Shown: positions 35,367 to 43,784, numbered from the stretch's first letter. The stretch: 64,000 nt of DNA from Cupriavidus taiwanensis (GCF_900249755.1 NZ_LT976854.1:932574-996573), one strand, 5' to 3'. Notes: a model not told the origin generated them from the sequence alone. Numbers and translations are program-made.

Positions 35367-35747
35367 CTAGTGCAGGCGAGCGCGGTATCCCACGCCAAAC
35401 CGGACGGACAATTCCCCCAGGCGCTGGTCCAGCGTCCAGAGCCGGGCGCCGGGAGTAATCAGCGTCGAAGCCAGCAGGGTGACATCCACAAGGCCGCAGC
35501 CCAGCCCGTACAGTCTCTCGCGCTCGACCAGTGCGATGACCTCGGCCAGCGTTGCCTGCCTGGCAGGCTGCAACAGCCCGATGTCGCCGAGCGTCTGTGC
35601 CCGGGGCGACGGCGGCGTGCCGCAGGCCAGCTCAGCCACGATCATGGGGTGGGTCAGCACCTGGTCAGCCTCCATCAGGCTAACCAGGGCTTCATTGCGG
35701 TGCCGGAAATGGCCCACCCACACCGACGTGTCGACGAGCACGCTCAT
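35367..35747 (-). CDS. vapC: VapC-type PIN-domain toxin
   Basis: A 126-residue PIN-domain RNase. The acidic active-site residues appear as VDTSVWVGHF (Asp6), VAELACG (Glu near 39), GCGLVDVTLLAS (Asp near 88) and TLDQRL (Asp near 105). It likely cleaves a specific RNA when free of antitoxin. The start overlaps the vapB stop by 4 bases, as usual for type II pairs. Its RNA target cannot be predicted. Confidence 0.88.
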   Translation of the reverse strand: MSVLVDTSVWVGHFRHRNEALVSLMEADQVLTHPMIVAELACGTPPSPRAQTLGDIGLLQPARQATLAEVIALVERERLYGLGCGLVDVTLLASTLITPGARLWTLDQRLGELSVRFGVGYRARLH

Positions 35748-35950
35748 TTGGCCTCGGGTGCGGGAGCGCGACGCGGCACGTCTTGCATGTCGGGGGCCGC
35801 GCCGCCGAGGGCCGCGAGGCGCTTGGCCGCCTGCACCCGAACGAAGGTCTTGATGGCTTCGCGAAAGAGGTCTGATTTGTCCATGCCGGGGTCCGCCATT
35901 TCCAGTGCTTGTTCATACAGGGCGTCATCGACCGTGACTGTCGTGCGCAT
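35744..35950 (-). CDS. vapB: VapB-type ribbon-helix-helix antitoxin
   Basis: A 68-residue protein. Residues 1-45 match a ribbon-helix-helix DNA-binding fold (MRTTVTVDDALYEQALEMA...SDLFREAIKTFV). The Pro/Ala-rich tail would bind and neutralise VapC. An AAGGAGCC ribosome site precedes the ATG at 35950. Transcription is probably autorepressed through the inverted repeat at 35971-35992. The gene pair lies between chromosomal metabolic genes with no sign of a mobile element. Confidence 0.87.
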   Translation of the reverse strand: MRTTVTVDDALYEQALEMADPGMDKSDLFREAIKTFVRVQAAKRLAALGGAAPDMQDVPRRAPAPEAK

Positions 35951-35970
35951 CGCAGGCTCCTTGAATCAGG

Positions 35971-35992
35971 TTTGATGGTAATGTGCATCAAA
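35971..35992. promoter_or_regulatory. Inverted repeat, candidate VapBC operator
   Basis: TTTGATG (35971-35977) and CATCAAA (35986-35992) form perfect 7-base arms with an 8-base spacer, 21 bases upstream of the vapB start. Position and symmetry fit an autoregulatory operator. No binding data can be seen here. Confidence 0.5.
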
Positions 35993-36168
35993 AACGGAAT
36001 CAAGGCAAGGCCTGATCGATTGCGGCGCCGACCGCCGGCGATACGCCGGGTGGCGACCCGCTCGCCAGTGACCGATAACGCTTGCAGTATTGGCTGCGGG
36101 TGCCAGGGCGTCGATGAGACGCGTCGCATTCCCGGCCGGCGATGGCATGCAGGCCGACGGGGCCGCCG

Positions 36169-37530
36169 TCAGACCAGCGTGGCCAGGCCCAGCGTCAGCA
36201 GCAGCGCCACCACCGAGATGATGGTTTCGCAGACCGACCAGGTCTTGAAGGTCTGGGCCACGGTCATGTTGAAGTACTCCTTGACCAGCCAGAAGCCGCC
36301 GTCATTCACGTGCGACAGTATCAGCGAACCGGCGCCGGTGGTCAGCACCAGCAGTTCGGGCCGGGTGCCGGGCACGCTAGCGGCAATCGGCGCGACGATG
36401 CCGGCGGCGGTGGTCATGGCGACCGTCGCCGAGCCCGTGGCGATACGGATCATCACCGCGACCAGCCAGCCCAGCACCAGCACCGACACGTTGGCGCCCG
36501 TGGCAACGTCGACGATGGCGGTGGAGATGCCAGAATCGCGCAGGATGCGGCCGAAGCCGCCGCCGGCACCGACCACCAGCGTGATGATGGCGGTGGGCGC
36601 CACGCATTCGTTGGTGAACTTGAGGATGGTTTCGCGATTGAAGCCGCGCGCCTTGCCGAAGGTGTAGAAGCTCACCAGCGCGGCGATCAGCAGCGCCATC
36701 ACCGAGTTGCCGATCAGCTTCAGGAAATCGTTGGCGAAGGTCTTGGGCGTGGTGAACAGGTCGGCCCAGCTGCCGATCAGCATCAGCACCACCGGCAGCA
36801 GGATGGTGAACACCGTGATGCCGAAGCCCGGCAACTGGTGCGATTCCTTGACGCGCTCGTCCTCTTCGGTGAACTGCACGGCCAGCGGGTTGTAGTCGGG
36901 CAGCTTGACGTAGCGGTCCATCAGCCTGGCGAACAGCGGGCCCGCCAGCGCCGCGGTGGGGATGCCGACGATCAGCGCATACATGATGGTCTTGCCGATA
37001 TCGGCGCCATAGGCGGTCACCGCGAGCAGCGCGGCCGGGTGCGGCGGAATCAGGCCGTGCACCACCGACAGCCCGGCCACCATCGGGATGCCGACCAGCA
37101 CCATCGACGTGCCGGTGCGCTTGGCGACGTTGAAGGCGATCGGCACCAGCAGCACGAAACCCACTTCGAAGAACACCGGCAGGCCGACGATGAACGCGAT
37201 CGTGGCCATCGCCCAATGCACGTTCTTCGCGCCGAAGAAATCGATCAGCGTGTTGGCGATGCGCTCGGCGCCGCCGGACTCGGCCATCATCTTGCCCAGC
37301 ATGGTGCCCAGGCCCACCACCAGCGCGATATGGCCGAGGGTGCCGCCGACACCGGCTTCAAAGGACTTGACGATCTCGCTCATCGGCATGCCTACGGCAA
37401 AGCCGAGCAGCACCGAAACGACGACCAGGGTAATGAACGGGTTGAGCTTGTAGCGCGCAATCAGCACCACCAGTGCGATCACTGCGATCAGCGCATACAC
37501 CAAGAGCGTGGTTCCTGTGACGGGACCCAT
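36169..37530 (-). CDS. GntP-family gluconate/aldonate permease
   Basis: A 453-residue membrane protein with about 12-14 hydrophobic segments. The GntP signatures include GLGTMLGKMMAESGGAERIA near residue 75, VFFEVGFVLLVPIAF near 118, and IPPHPAALLAVTAYGAD near 163. The family imports gluconate and related sugar acids, including amino- and deoxy-aldonates, with protons. It is transcribed with RidA, D-aminoacylase and RpiR genes. In this setting it may import N-acetyl-D-glucosaminate or D-glucosaminate (inference); D-gluconate, D-serine (as for DsdX) and other acids are alternatives. Confidence 0.9.
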   Translation of the reverse strand: MGPVTGTTLLVYALIAVIALVVLIARYKLNPFITLVVVSVLLGFAVGMPMSEIVKSFEAGVGGTLGHIALVVGLGTMLGKMMAESGGAERIANTLIDFFGAKNVHWAMATIAFIVGLPVFFEVGFVLLVPIAFNVAKRTGTSMVLVGIPMVAGLSVVHGLIPPHPAALLAVTAYGADIGKTIMYALIVGIPTAALAGPLFARLMDRYVKLPDYNPLAVQFTEEDERVKESHQLPGFGITVFTILLPVVLMLIGSWADLFTTPKTFANDFLKLIGNSVMALLIAALVSFYTFGKARGFNRETILKFTNECVAPTAIITLVVGAGGGFGRILRDSGISTAIVDVATGANVSVLVLGWLVAVMIRIATGSATVAMTTAAGIVAPIAASVPGTRPELLVLTTGAGSLILSHVNDGGFWLVKEYFNMTVAQTFKTWSVCETIISVVALLLTLGLATLV

Positions 37531-37588
37531 GTTGTCTCCTTGCGTGGAAAAAGGCCGCTTGTGGCGGCAGATGTCAGGCTTGTCGTTG

Positions 37589-37727
37589 GTTTGCTCCCCT
37601 CTCCCGCGTGCGGGAGAGGGGCAGGGGGTGAGGGCGGGCGCTTGCCAGGCATGAAGGTGCTGGCTTCGTGGAGGCTCCCGCCCTCACCCCCGCCCCTCTC
37701 CCATTTCATGGGAGAGGGGAGCAAACC
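37589..37727. repeat. Expanded REP-like inverted repeat (BIME-like)
   Basis: GGTTTGCTCCCCTCTCCC at 37589-37606 is repeated in inverse at 37710-37727. Between them a second long complement (GCAGGGGGTGAGGGCGGG against CCCGCCCTCACCCCCGCC) makes a nested stem with a central loop of about 40 bases; a local hairpin (CTCTCCCGCGTGCGGGAGAG) lies within the left arm. The same core palindrome is at 26901-26940. It sits between RidA and GntP genes and could act as a transcript boundary or stabiliser. Confidence 0.75.
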
Positions 37728-37763
37728 CTCAGCCGGCGATCAGGAATCAAGCCCGCAGCAGGC

Positions 37764-38156
37764 TCACGCCGCCGGCTTCTTGTAGGCGATGCAGTCCACC
37801 TCGACCTTGCAGTCCACCACCATGCTCGACTGCACGCAGGCGCGCGCGGGCGGGTTGGCGCCGAAGTATTCCTTGAAGATCTTGTTGAACGAGGCAAAGT
37901 CGCGCGTGTCGTCCAGCCACACGCCGCAGCGCACGACGTGCTCGGGGCCGTAGCCGGCCTCGGCCAGGATGGCCAGCACGTTCTTGATGGCCTGGTGGGT
38001 CTGGGGCACGATGCCGCCGTCGATGACCTCGCCGTTGACCATCGGCACCTGGCCGGAGACATAGAGCCAGCCATCGGCCGCCACTGCGCGGGCAAAGGGC
38101 ATGTGCTGGCCGCCGGTACCGGTGCCGCCTTCGACGCCGAATCGTTTGATGTCCAT
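37764..38156 (-). CDS. RidA-family enamine/imine deaminase
   Basis: A 130-residue Rid/YjgF protein of usual length. YVSGQVPMVNGEV near residue 33, QAIKNVLAILAEAG, VVRCGVWLDD and the final PPARACVQSSMVVDCKVEVDCIAY segment with the carboxylate-binding Arg are characteristic. RidA proteins hydrolyse reactive 2-aminoacrylate-type enamines/imines made by PLP-dependent ammonia-lyases. Such a lyase is encoded across the divergent promoter at 40805, which gives this gene a clear job in the pathway (inference). It lies 55 bases downstream of the D-aminoacylase gene. Confidence 0.9.
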   Translation of the reverse strand: MDIKRFGVEGGTGTGGQHMPFARAVAADGWLYVSGQVPMVNGEVIDGGIVPQTHQAIKNVLAILAEAGYGPEHVVRCGVWLDDTRDFASFNKIFKEYFGANPPARACVQSSMVVDCKVEVDCIAYKKPAA

Positions 38157-38211
38157 GGGTACTCCTGGAATGAGATGGATAGGGGAAGGAAGTCGCGGCG
38201 CTGCGCGCGGG

Positions 38212-39666
38212 TCAGGCCGCGCCGCGGGGCAGGAACCGGCCGGCGCGCACGCCGGTGCTCTGGCGCTGCTGCCATGACAGCTCGCCGTTGACCCAGACCG
38301 AGGCAATGCCCTCGGCCGGTTGCATGGGATCGGTAAAGCTGGCGGCGTCGCGGATGGTGGCGGCGTCGAACAGCACCAGGTCGGCCCAGTAGCCTTCGCG
38401 CACGAAGCCGCGCTGGCGCAGGCCGAAGCGCTCGGCCGACATGCCGGTCATCTTGTTGACGGCCACGGTCAGCGGGAACAGTTCGCGGTCGCGCGCATAG
38501 TGGCCCAGCACGCGGGGGAACGCACCCCACAGGCGCGGGTGCGGCAGCGGGTCGTTGGGCAGGCCGTCCGAGCCGACCACCGTGGCGGGGTGGCTCAGGA
38601 TGCGGTCGACGTCGGCGTCTTCCATGCAGTGGTAGACCGCGCCCGCGGGCATCAGCCGGCGCGCGGCCTGGTTCAGGTCGACCTGCCATTCGGCGGCGAT
38701 GTCGGCGAGCAGGCGGCCGCTCATTTCCGGTGCGCCTTCGGACCAGGTCACCATGATGTCGAAGTCGCTGGTGACCTGCTTCAGGTCCAGCGTGGACGAA
38801 CTGGCGGTATAGGGATAGCAGTCGCAGCCGACCGGCTGCCAGCGCTGCGCGCCGTCGAGCGCATCCAGCACCTCGGTGCTGCGGCCCCAGTTGGCCACGC
38901 CGGCGCATTTCAGGTGCGAGATCACTACCGGCACGCGCGCATGGCGGCCGATGCGGAAGGCCTCGTCCATGGCATCGAGGATCTCGGCGAATTCGCTGCG
39001 CAAATGGGTGGCGTAGAGCGCGCCGGCGTTGGCCAGCGGCTCGGCCAGCGCCAGCACTTCCTCGGTCGGCGCGCTGAAGGCGTTGGCGTAGGCCAGGCCG
39101 GTGGACAGGCCCAGCGCGCCGTGCTGCAGCGCTTCTTCCAGCTGCGCGCGCATCGCCGCGATTTCCTGCGGCGTGGCGGCGCGATCGAAGCGGTCCATAT
39201 GGTTGCTGCGCAGCGCGGTATGGCCGACCAGCGCGGCGACATTGACCGCGGGCCGCGCGGCCTCGACCGCATCGACATAGGCCTTGAAATCCGGATAGCG
39301 GAAGGCGTCGGCATGGCCCAGCAGGTTCATCGGGTCGGGCGGCTCGCCCGCCAGCGTGACCGGCGCGGCGCTGATGCCGCAGTTGCCGACCACCACGGTG
39401 GTGACGCCCTGCGACAGCTTGGGCGTCATCTCGGGCTGGCGTACCACGTTGGTGTCGTCGTGCGTATGCACGTCGATAAAGCCGGGGGCGAGCACCAGGC
39501 CGTCGCCCTCGACCACGTGCGCGGCCGCATCGGGGTCGATCGCGCCGGGGGCATCGATGCGGGCGATGCGGCCATCGCGCAAGGCCACGTCGGCCAGGCG
39601 CGCGGCCGCGCCGGAGCCGTCGATCAGCGTCACGCAGCGGATCAGGGTATCGAACAGGTGTGGCAT
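38212..39666 (-). CDS. D-aminoacylase / N-acyl-D-amino-acid deacylase (amidohydrolase)
   Basis: A 484-residue amidohydrolase of D-aminoacylase length. FIDVHTHDDTNVVR near residue 60 gives the HxH metal pair, VVVGNCGISAAP near 88 carries the zinc-bridging Cys, HLRSEF near 212 and SHLKCAG near 245 supply His ligands, and VVGSDGLPND near 350 the catalytic Asp. These enzymes remove N-acyl groups from D-amino acids. N-acetyl-D-glucosaminate is chemically an N-acetyl-D-2-amino acid, and the neighbours fit deacetylation of that compound (inference). The ATG at 39666 starts the conserved core and lies 2 bases after the RpiR gene. Confidence 0.9.
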   Translation of the reverse strand: MPHLFDTLIRCVTLIDGSGAAARLADVALRDGRIARIDAPGAIDPDAAAHVVEGDGLVLAPGFIDVHTHDDTNVVRQPEMTPKLSQGVTTVVVGNCGISAAPVTLAGEPPDPMNLLGHADAFRYPDFKAYVDAVEAARPAVNVAALVGHTALRSNHMDRFDRAATPQEIAAMRAQLEEALQHGALGLSTGLAYANAFSAPTEEVLALAEPLANAGALYATHLRSEFAEILDAMDEAFRIGRHARVPVVISHLKCAGVANWGRSTEVLDALDGAQRWQPVGCDCYPYTASSSTLDLKQVTSDFDIMVTWSEGAPEMSGRLLADIAAEWQVDLNQAARRLMPAGAVYHCMEDADVDRILSHPATVVGSDGLPNDPLPHPRLWGAFPRVLGHYARDRELFPLTVAVNKMTGMSAERFGLRQRGFVREGYWADLVLFDAATIRDAASFTDPMQPAEGIASVWVNGELSWQQRQSTGVRAGRFLPRGAA

Positions 39667-39668
39667 GG

Positions 39669-40574
39669 TCAGTCTCCCAGCGGCTGGCGGCTGTCGGGGC
39701 CCTTGCCGGGACCGCTGTCGCCGCGATGGCTGTCCAGCACGTACTTGAGCCGGCGCAGGCGCTCCTTGCTCTGGTCCGGCTGCAGCAGCGCGCACTGCGT
39801 AGCCAGCACGTCCAGCACCATCAGCATGGCGTAGCGCGATGCCGATGGCTTGAAAATGAAATCGGTCTCGAGCGTGCGCACCGGCAGCAGCACGTCGGCG
39901 CGCGCGGCCAGCGGCGAGCCCAGCGCGGTCACGGCCACCAGGCGGGCGCCGTATTCGCGCGCGATATCGCAGCTGGCCAGCATCTCCGGCACACGGCCGC
40001 TGGCCGAGAAGGCCAGCACCACGTCGTCGCGCCCCAGCGTGGCCGCCACCATCTTCTGCAGCAGCGCATCCTGGTAGCTGGCCACCGGCAAGCCCAGCCG
40101 CGCCAGCCGGTGGCGCGCTTCATCGGCCATGAACGACGAGCCGCCGCCCATGCCAAAAGCGTAGACCATGCGTGCGCCCAGCAACAGGCGCGCGGCCTGC
40201 TCGATGCGCTGCGTATCCAGCAGCCCACGGTTGGCTTCCAGCGCGGTGAGGATGTCGGCGTGGATGCTGTCGGCCAGCGTCGCGGGCGCGGCGTCGGCGG
40301 CGGGAACGTTGCCGAGCTGCAGAAAGCGCGCGCCCACCGCCGCGGCCTGGGCCAGGCGCAGCTTCAGGTCGCGCACGTCGCGGCAGCCGATCGCCTTGGC
40401 AAAGCGCGTCACGCTGGCTTCGCTGACGCCGGCCTGCCGGGCCAGCTCGTTGATGCTCGCGGCCGCGGCGCCGGCCAGGTCTTCCAGCACCACCTGCGCC
40501 ACCTTCTGCTCGGCCAGGCGCAGGGCGGGGCCCCGTTCGGCGATGCGGGTCAGGATGTCGAAGGGCGCGGTCAT
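39669..40574 (-). CDS. RpiR/MurR-family regulator with SIS domain
   Basis: A 301-residue regulator. The N-terminal RpiR helix-turn-helix (residues about 15-85; SINELARQAGVSEASVTRFAKAIGC) is followed by a SIS phosphosugar-binding domain (about 125-260; VYAFGMGGGSSFMADEARHRL, VVLAFSASGRVPEML). Members such as HexR sense KDPG. Here the divergent genes make and split KDPG, so a keto-deoxy sugar phosphate is a plausible effector (inference). It heads the leftward operon with D-aminoacylase, RidA and GntP and probably controls both directions from the 40575-40804 region. Confidence 0.9.
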   Translation of the reverse strand: MTAPFDILTRIAERGPALRLAEQKVAQVVLEDLAGAAAASINELARQAGVSEASVTRFAKAIGCRDVRDLKLRLAQAAAVGARFLQLGNVPAADAAPATLADSIHADILTALEANRGLLDTQRIEQAARLLLGARMVYAFGMGGGSSFMADEARHRLARLGLPVASYQDALLQKMVAATLGRDDVVLAFSASGRVPEMLASCDIAREYGARLVAVTALGSPLAARADVLLPVRTLETDFIFKPSASRYAMLMVLDVLATQCALLQPDQSKERLRRLKYVLDSHRGDSGPGKGPDSRQPLGD

Positions 40575-40652
40575 GTTCGGTGGCGGGGCGAGGGTGGCGT
40601 AAGGGGTGCGATGCTTGATGTGACGAAATCTGCAGTCGGCGCGGGCAGGGGC

Positions 40653-40759
40653 TATAACAGTGACTGGCGACCGATGGCGAGCGCCCTTGCTGGAGGCACG
40701 ATGCTGCCGCTGTCGCGTTGTGTGTTACTTTATAACAGTGATGAAATATCTTATTTTCA
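40653..40759. promoter_or_regulatory. Repeated motifs in the RpiR/lyase divergent promoter
   Basis: TATAACAGTGA occurs twice in the same orientation, at 40653-40663 and 40731-40741. A related TGAYGAAAT motif is found at 40621-40629 and 40739-40747, and TGAAA-N8-TTTCA forms a dyad at 40742-40759. The second set lies just before the lyase gene. These are candidate operators for the divergently encoded RpiR regulator; this is pattern-based only. Confidence 0.4.
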
Positions 40760-40804
40760 GGGCTATCATTACGTCAATCAGATTTTTTCAGGGTGATGAC
40801 AGGC

Positions 40805-42073
40805 ATGCGTGAAATAAAGTATCAGGCTGGCGTGATCGATCCGCTCAACAAGGCGCTGGGCCGGATGGAGGCTCCCATTGCCCCGGACGCGGCCGGCCAG
40901 ACCGGCTGGCGCCTGTTGCAGGAAGAACTGAGCCTGCCGGCCGCGGTGCTCTATGAAGACCGTCTCGCGCATAACCTGGAATGGATGCGCCGCTTTATGA
41001 ACGAATACGGCGTGCAGCTGGCGCCGCATGGCAAGACCACCATGGCGCCCAAGCTGTTTGCCCGGCAACTGGATGCCGGCGCGTGGGGCATCACCCTGGC
41101 CACCGCGCACCAGACCGCCGCCGCGCATGCGCACGGCGTCAAGCGGGTGCTGATGGCCAACCAGCTGGTCGGCCGCCGCAACATGGAAATCATCGCGGAC
41201 CTGCTGCGCGATCCGGACTTTGAATTCTTCGCGCTGGTGGATTCGGCCGCGCTGGTCGACCAGCTCGGCCGGTTCTTCCGCCAGCGCGGACAGAAGCTGC
41301 AGGTGCTGCTTGAGCTGGGCGTCGAAGGCGGGCGCACCGGCGTGCGTGACGACGCGCAGCAGCAGGCCGTGCTCGACGCACTGGCGCGCTGGCCCGACGC
41401 ATTGTCTCTGGCCGGCGTGGAAATCTACGAGGGCGTGCTGAAGGAAGAGGCCGATATCCGCAAGTTCCTGCAGCGCACCGTCGCGGTCACGCGGCAACTG
41501 GCCGCGCAAGGGCGCTTCGGCCGCAGCCCGGTGGTGATGTCGGGCGCGGGCTCGGCCTGGTACGACGTGGTGGCCGAGGAATTCGCGCGCACCGACATCG
41601 GCGCGCCGATCGACATCGTGCTGCGCCCCGGCTGCTACCTGACGCACGACGTCGGCATCTACCGCGCCGCGCAGCAGCGCATCCTGGCAAGCAACCCGGT
41701 CGCGCAGAAAATGCGCGAGGGTCTGCTGCCGGCGCTGCAGCTGTGGGCCTATGTCCAGTCGATTCCGGAGCCCGACCGCGTCATCATCGGCATGGGCAAG
41801 CGCGATGCCGCCTTCGACGCCGGCATGCCGATTCCGGCGCGCCGCTACCGGCCCGGCACCGAGGCGCCGGTGGACGTGCCCGCGCATTGGGAGGTCACCG
41901 GCATGATGGACCAGCACGCCTACCTGCAGATCCGGCCCGGCGACGACATCCAGGTCGGGGATATGATCGCCTTCGATATCTCGCACCCGTGCCTGACCTT
42001 CGACAAGTGGCGCCATATCCCGGTGCTGGATCGCGACCTGCGCGTGATCGACATCGTGCAAACCTTCTTCTGA
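40805..42073 (+). CDS. PLP-dependent D-serine-dehydratase-like ammonia-lyase (predicted D-glucosaminate lyase)
   Basis: A 422-residue fold-type III PLP enzyme of the DSD1/D-threonine aldolase family. The PLP lysine is Lys77 in LAPHGKTTMAPKLFARQ. The C-terminal DISHPCLTFDKWRHIPVLD carries the His and Cys that bind zinc in D-serine dehydratases. It should eliminate ammonia from a D-2-amino-3-hydroxy acid. D-glucosaminate has exactly that arrangement, and its product, 2-keto-3-deoxygluconate, is the substrate of the kinase encoded 13 bases downstream (inference). The ATG at 40805 was chosen because AGGGTG lies 9 bases before it; GTG 40793 and ATG 40796 lack a spaced ribosome site. Confidence 0.88.
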   Translation: MREIKYQAGVIDPLNKALGRMEAPIAPDAAGQTGWRLLQEELSLPAAVLYEDRLAHNLEWMRRFMNEYGVQLAPHGKTTMAPKLFARQLDAGAWGITLATAHQTAAAHAHGVKRVLMANQLVGRRNMEIIADLLRDPDFEFFALVDSAALVDQLGRFFRQRGQKLQVLLELGVEGGRTGVRDDAQQQAVLDALARWPDALSLAGVEIYEGVLKEEADIRKFLQRTVAVTRQLAAQGRFGRSPVVMSGAGSAWYDVVAEEFARTDIGAPIDIVLRPGCYLTHDVGIYRAAQQRILASNPVAQKMREGLLPALQLWAYVQSIPEPDRVIIGMGKRDAAFDAGMPIPARRYRPGTEAPVDVPAHWEVTGMMDQHAYLQIRPGDDIQVGDMIAFDISHPCLTFDKWRHIPVLDRDLRVIDIVQTFF

Positions 42074-42086
42074 GGCAAACGGCCCC

Positions 42087-43022
42087 ATGAGCATCGATAT
42101 CCTCGCCTATGGCGAGCCGCTGGTGGAATTCAACCAGCAGCCGGACGATCCGTCGCGCTACCTGCAGGGTTTTGGCGGCGATACTTCAAACTTCTGCATT
42201 GCCGCTGCGCGCCAGGGCGCAAGCACCGGCTATATCTGCGCGGTCGGCGCCGATACCTTCGGCGAGCGCCTGCGCGCACTGTGGACGCAGGAGCGGGTCG
42301 ATACACGGCATGTGCACGTCGACGCCAGCGCGCCCACCGGCGTCTACTTTGTCTCGCACGACAACCACGGCCACCGCTTCGACTACCTGCGCGAAGGCTC
42401 CGCCGCCAGCCGCTACCAGCACGAGCAACTGCCGCTGGGCGCGATCGCCGCGGCGCGCTACCTGCACCTGTCCGGCATCAGCCTGGCGATCAGCACGAGC
42501 GCGTGCGACGCCGGCCTCGATGCGATGGAGCACGCGCGCAAGGCCGGCACCAAAGTCACGCTGGACACCAACCTGCGGCTGCGGCTGTGGTCGCTGGCCC
42601 GCGCGCGCGGCATCATGCGCGAAGCGTTCCGCATGACCGACGTGTGCCTGCCCAGCTGGGACGACATCACGGTGCTGACCGGGCTCGATGACCGCGATGC
42701 CATCGCCGACTACCTGCTCGGCTGCGGCATCGGCCTGGTCGCGCTGAAGCTGGGCGAGGAGGGCTCGTACATCGCAACGCCGGAATCCCGCAGCCTGGTG
42801 CCGGCCTATCCGGTCACGCCGGTCGATGCCACGGGCGCGGGCGACTGCTTCGGCGGCAGCTTCGTCGCGCGGCTGGCCGCGGGCGCCGATCCGTTCGAGG
42901 CGGCGCGCTATGCCAATGTGGCGGCAGCGCTGTCGACCACCGGCTATGGCGCGGTGGCGCCGATTCCCGATGCGCAGACCGTGCTGGCGCGGCTGGCGCA
43001 GTCGGTCTCGGTGATCGCCTGA
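42087..43022 (+). CDS. kdgK: 2-keto-3-deoxygluconate kinase
   Basis: A 311-residue PfkB/ribokinase-family enzyme. GEPLVEFNQQP at the N-terminus and GFGGDTSNFCIAAARQG near residue 29 form the sugar site. DATGAGDCFGGSFVARLAAG near residue 248 holds the anion hole and catalytic Asp. It resembles KdgK, which phosphorylates 2-keto-3-deoxygluconate to KDPG. The gene sits between the lyase (13-base gap) and KDPG aldolase (46-base gap). This order gives the route from a 2-amino-aldonate to pyruvate and glyceraldehyde 3-phosphate. Confidence 0.92.
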   Translation: MSIDILAYGEPLVEFNQQPDDPSRYLQGFGGDTSNFCIAAARQGASTGYICAVGADTFGERLRALWTQERVDTRHVHVDASAPTGVYFVSHDNHGHRFDYLREGSAASRYQHEQLPLGAIAAARYLHLSGISLAISTSACDAGLDAMEHARKAGTKVTLDTNLRLRLWSLARARGIMREAFRMTDVCLPSWDDITVLTGLDDRDAIADYLLGCGIGLVALKLGEEGSYIATPESRSLVPAYPVTPVDATGAGDCFGGSFVARLAAGADPFEAARYANVAAALSTTGYGAVAPIPDAQTVLARLAQSVSVIA

Positions 43023-43068
43023 GCCGCTTACGTGAGCTGATGTTTTCCTGACCTACCGCGAGATCGCC

Positions 43069-43713
43069 ATGTCAAACCAGACTTCCCCGCTGCTTCCACG
43101 CCTTGCCGATGTGCCGGTGATCCCGGTGCTGGAATTCCACTCGGTCGACGAGGCCCTGCACGTCAGCGAGGCGCTGGTCACCGGTGGCTTGCCGCTGCTG
43201 GAGATCACGCTGCGCACCCCGGTGGCGCTGGAAGCGATCCGCGCCGTCGCCGCTGCGTTGCCGCAGGCGTGCGTCGGCGCCGGCACGGTGCTGAACCTGG
43301 AACAACTGCATGCGGTGCGCGACGCGGGCGCGCAGTTTGCCGTCTCGCCCGGCCTGACGCCGGCGCTGGCCGCGGGCGCGCAAGGCGCGGGGATCTCGCT
43401 GCTGCCCGGCGTTGCCACCGCCAGCGAGGCCATGGCGGCATTGGAAGCCGGCTTCACTTTCCTCAAGTTCTTCCCCGCGCAGGCGGCGGGCGGGGTGCCG
43501 ATGCTGAAGTCGCTGGGCGGGCCGCTGCCGCAGCTGCGCTTCTGCCCGACCGGCGGCATCGATGCCGCGCTGGCGCCGTCCTACCTCGCGCTGCCCAATG
43601 TGGTGTGCGTGGGCGGGTCGTGGGTGGTGCCGAAGGATGCCGTCGCCGCCGGCGACTGGGGCCGCATCCGCGCGCTGGCCGAACAGGCCAGGGCCCTGCG
43701 CGCCAGGCCCTGA
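43069..43713 (+). CDS. eda: KDPG aldolase
   Basis: A 214-residue class I aldolase of the KDPG/KHG family. Glu of LPLLEITLRTPVALE near residue 47 is the acid/base, GAGTVLN binds phosphate, the Schiff-base lysine is in FTFLKFFPAQAAGG near 134, and CPTGGI is near 160. It splits 2-keto-3-deoxy-6-phosphogluconate to pyruvate and glyceraldehyde 3-phosphate. It is the last gene of the rightward operon and is followed by a hairpin at 43733-43758. A housekeeping copy of eda may exist elsewhere in the genome, so this one is probably pathway-specific (inference). Confidence 0.93.
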   Translation: MSNQTSPLLPRLADVPVIPVLEFHSVDEALHVSEALVTGGLPLLEITLRTPVALEAIRAVAAALPQACVGAGTVLNLEQLHAVRDAGAQFAVSPGLTPALAAGAQGAGISLLPGVATASEAMAALEAGFTFLKFFPAQAAGGVPMLKSLGGPLPQLRFCPTGGIDAALAPSYLALPNVVCVGGSWVVPKDAVAAGDWGRIRALAEQARALRARP

Positions 43714-43732
43714 ACTGTCCTGTGCAAAGCAA

Positions 43733-43758
43733 AACGGCACGCCCGATGGCGTGCCGTT
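43733..43758. terminator. Bidirectional hairpin between eda and the entericidin gene
   Basis: An 11-base perfect stem (43733-43743 with 43748-43758) closes a 4-base loop CGAT. Read leftward it is followed by TTTT, so it is a good intrinsic terminator for the small leftward gene. Rightward the T-run is weak, but it could still end the eda transcript. Confidence 0.65.
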
Positions 43759-43784
43759 CTGCTGTCGATGCAGCCCTGGCCGGG

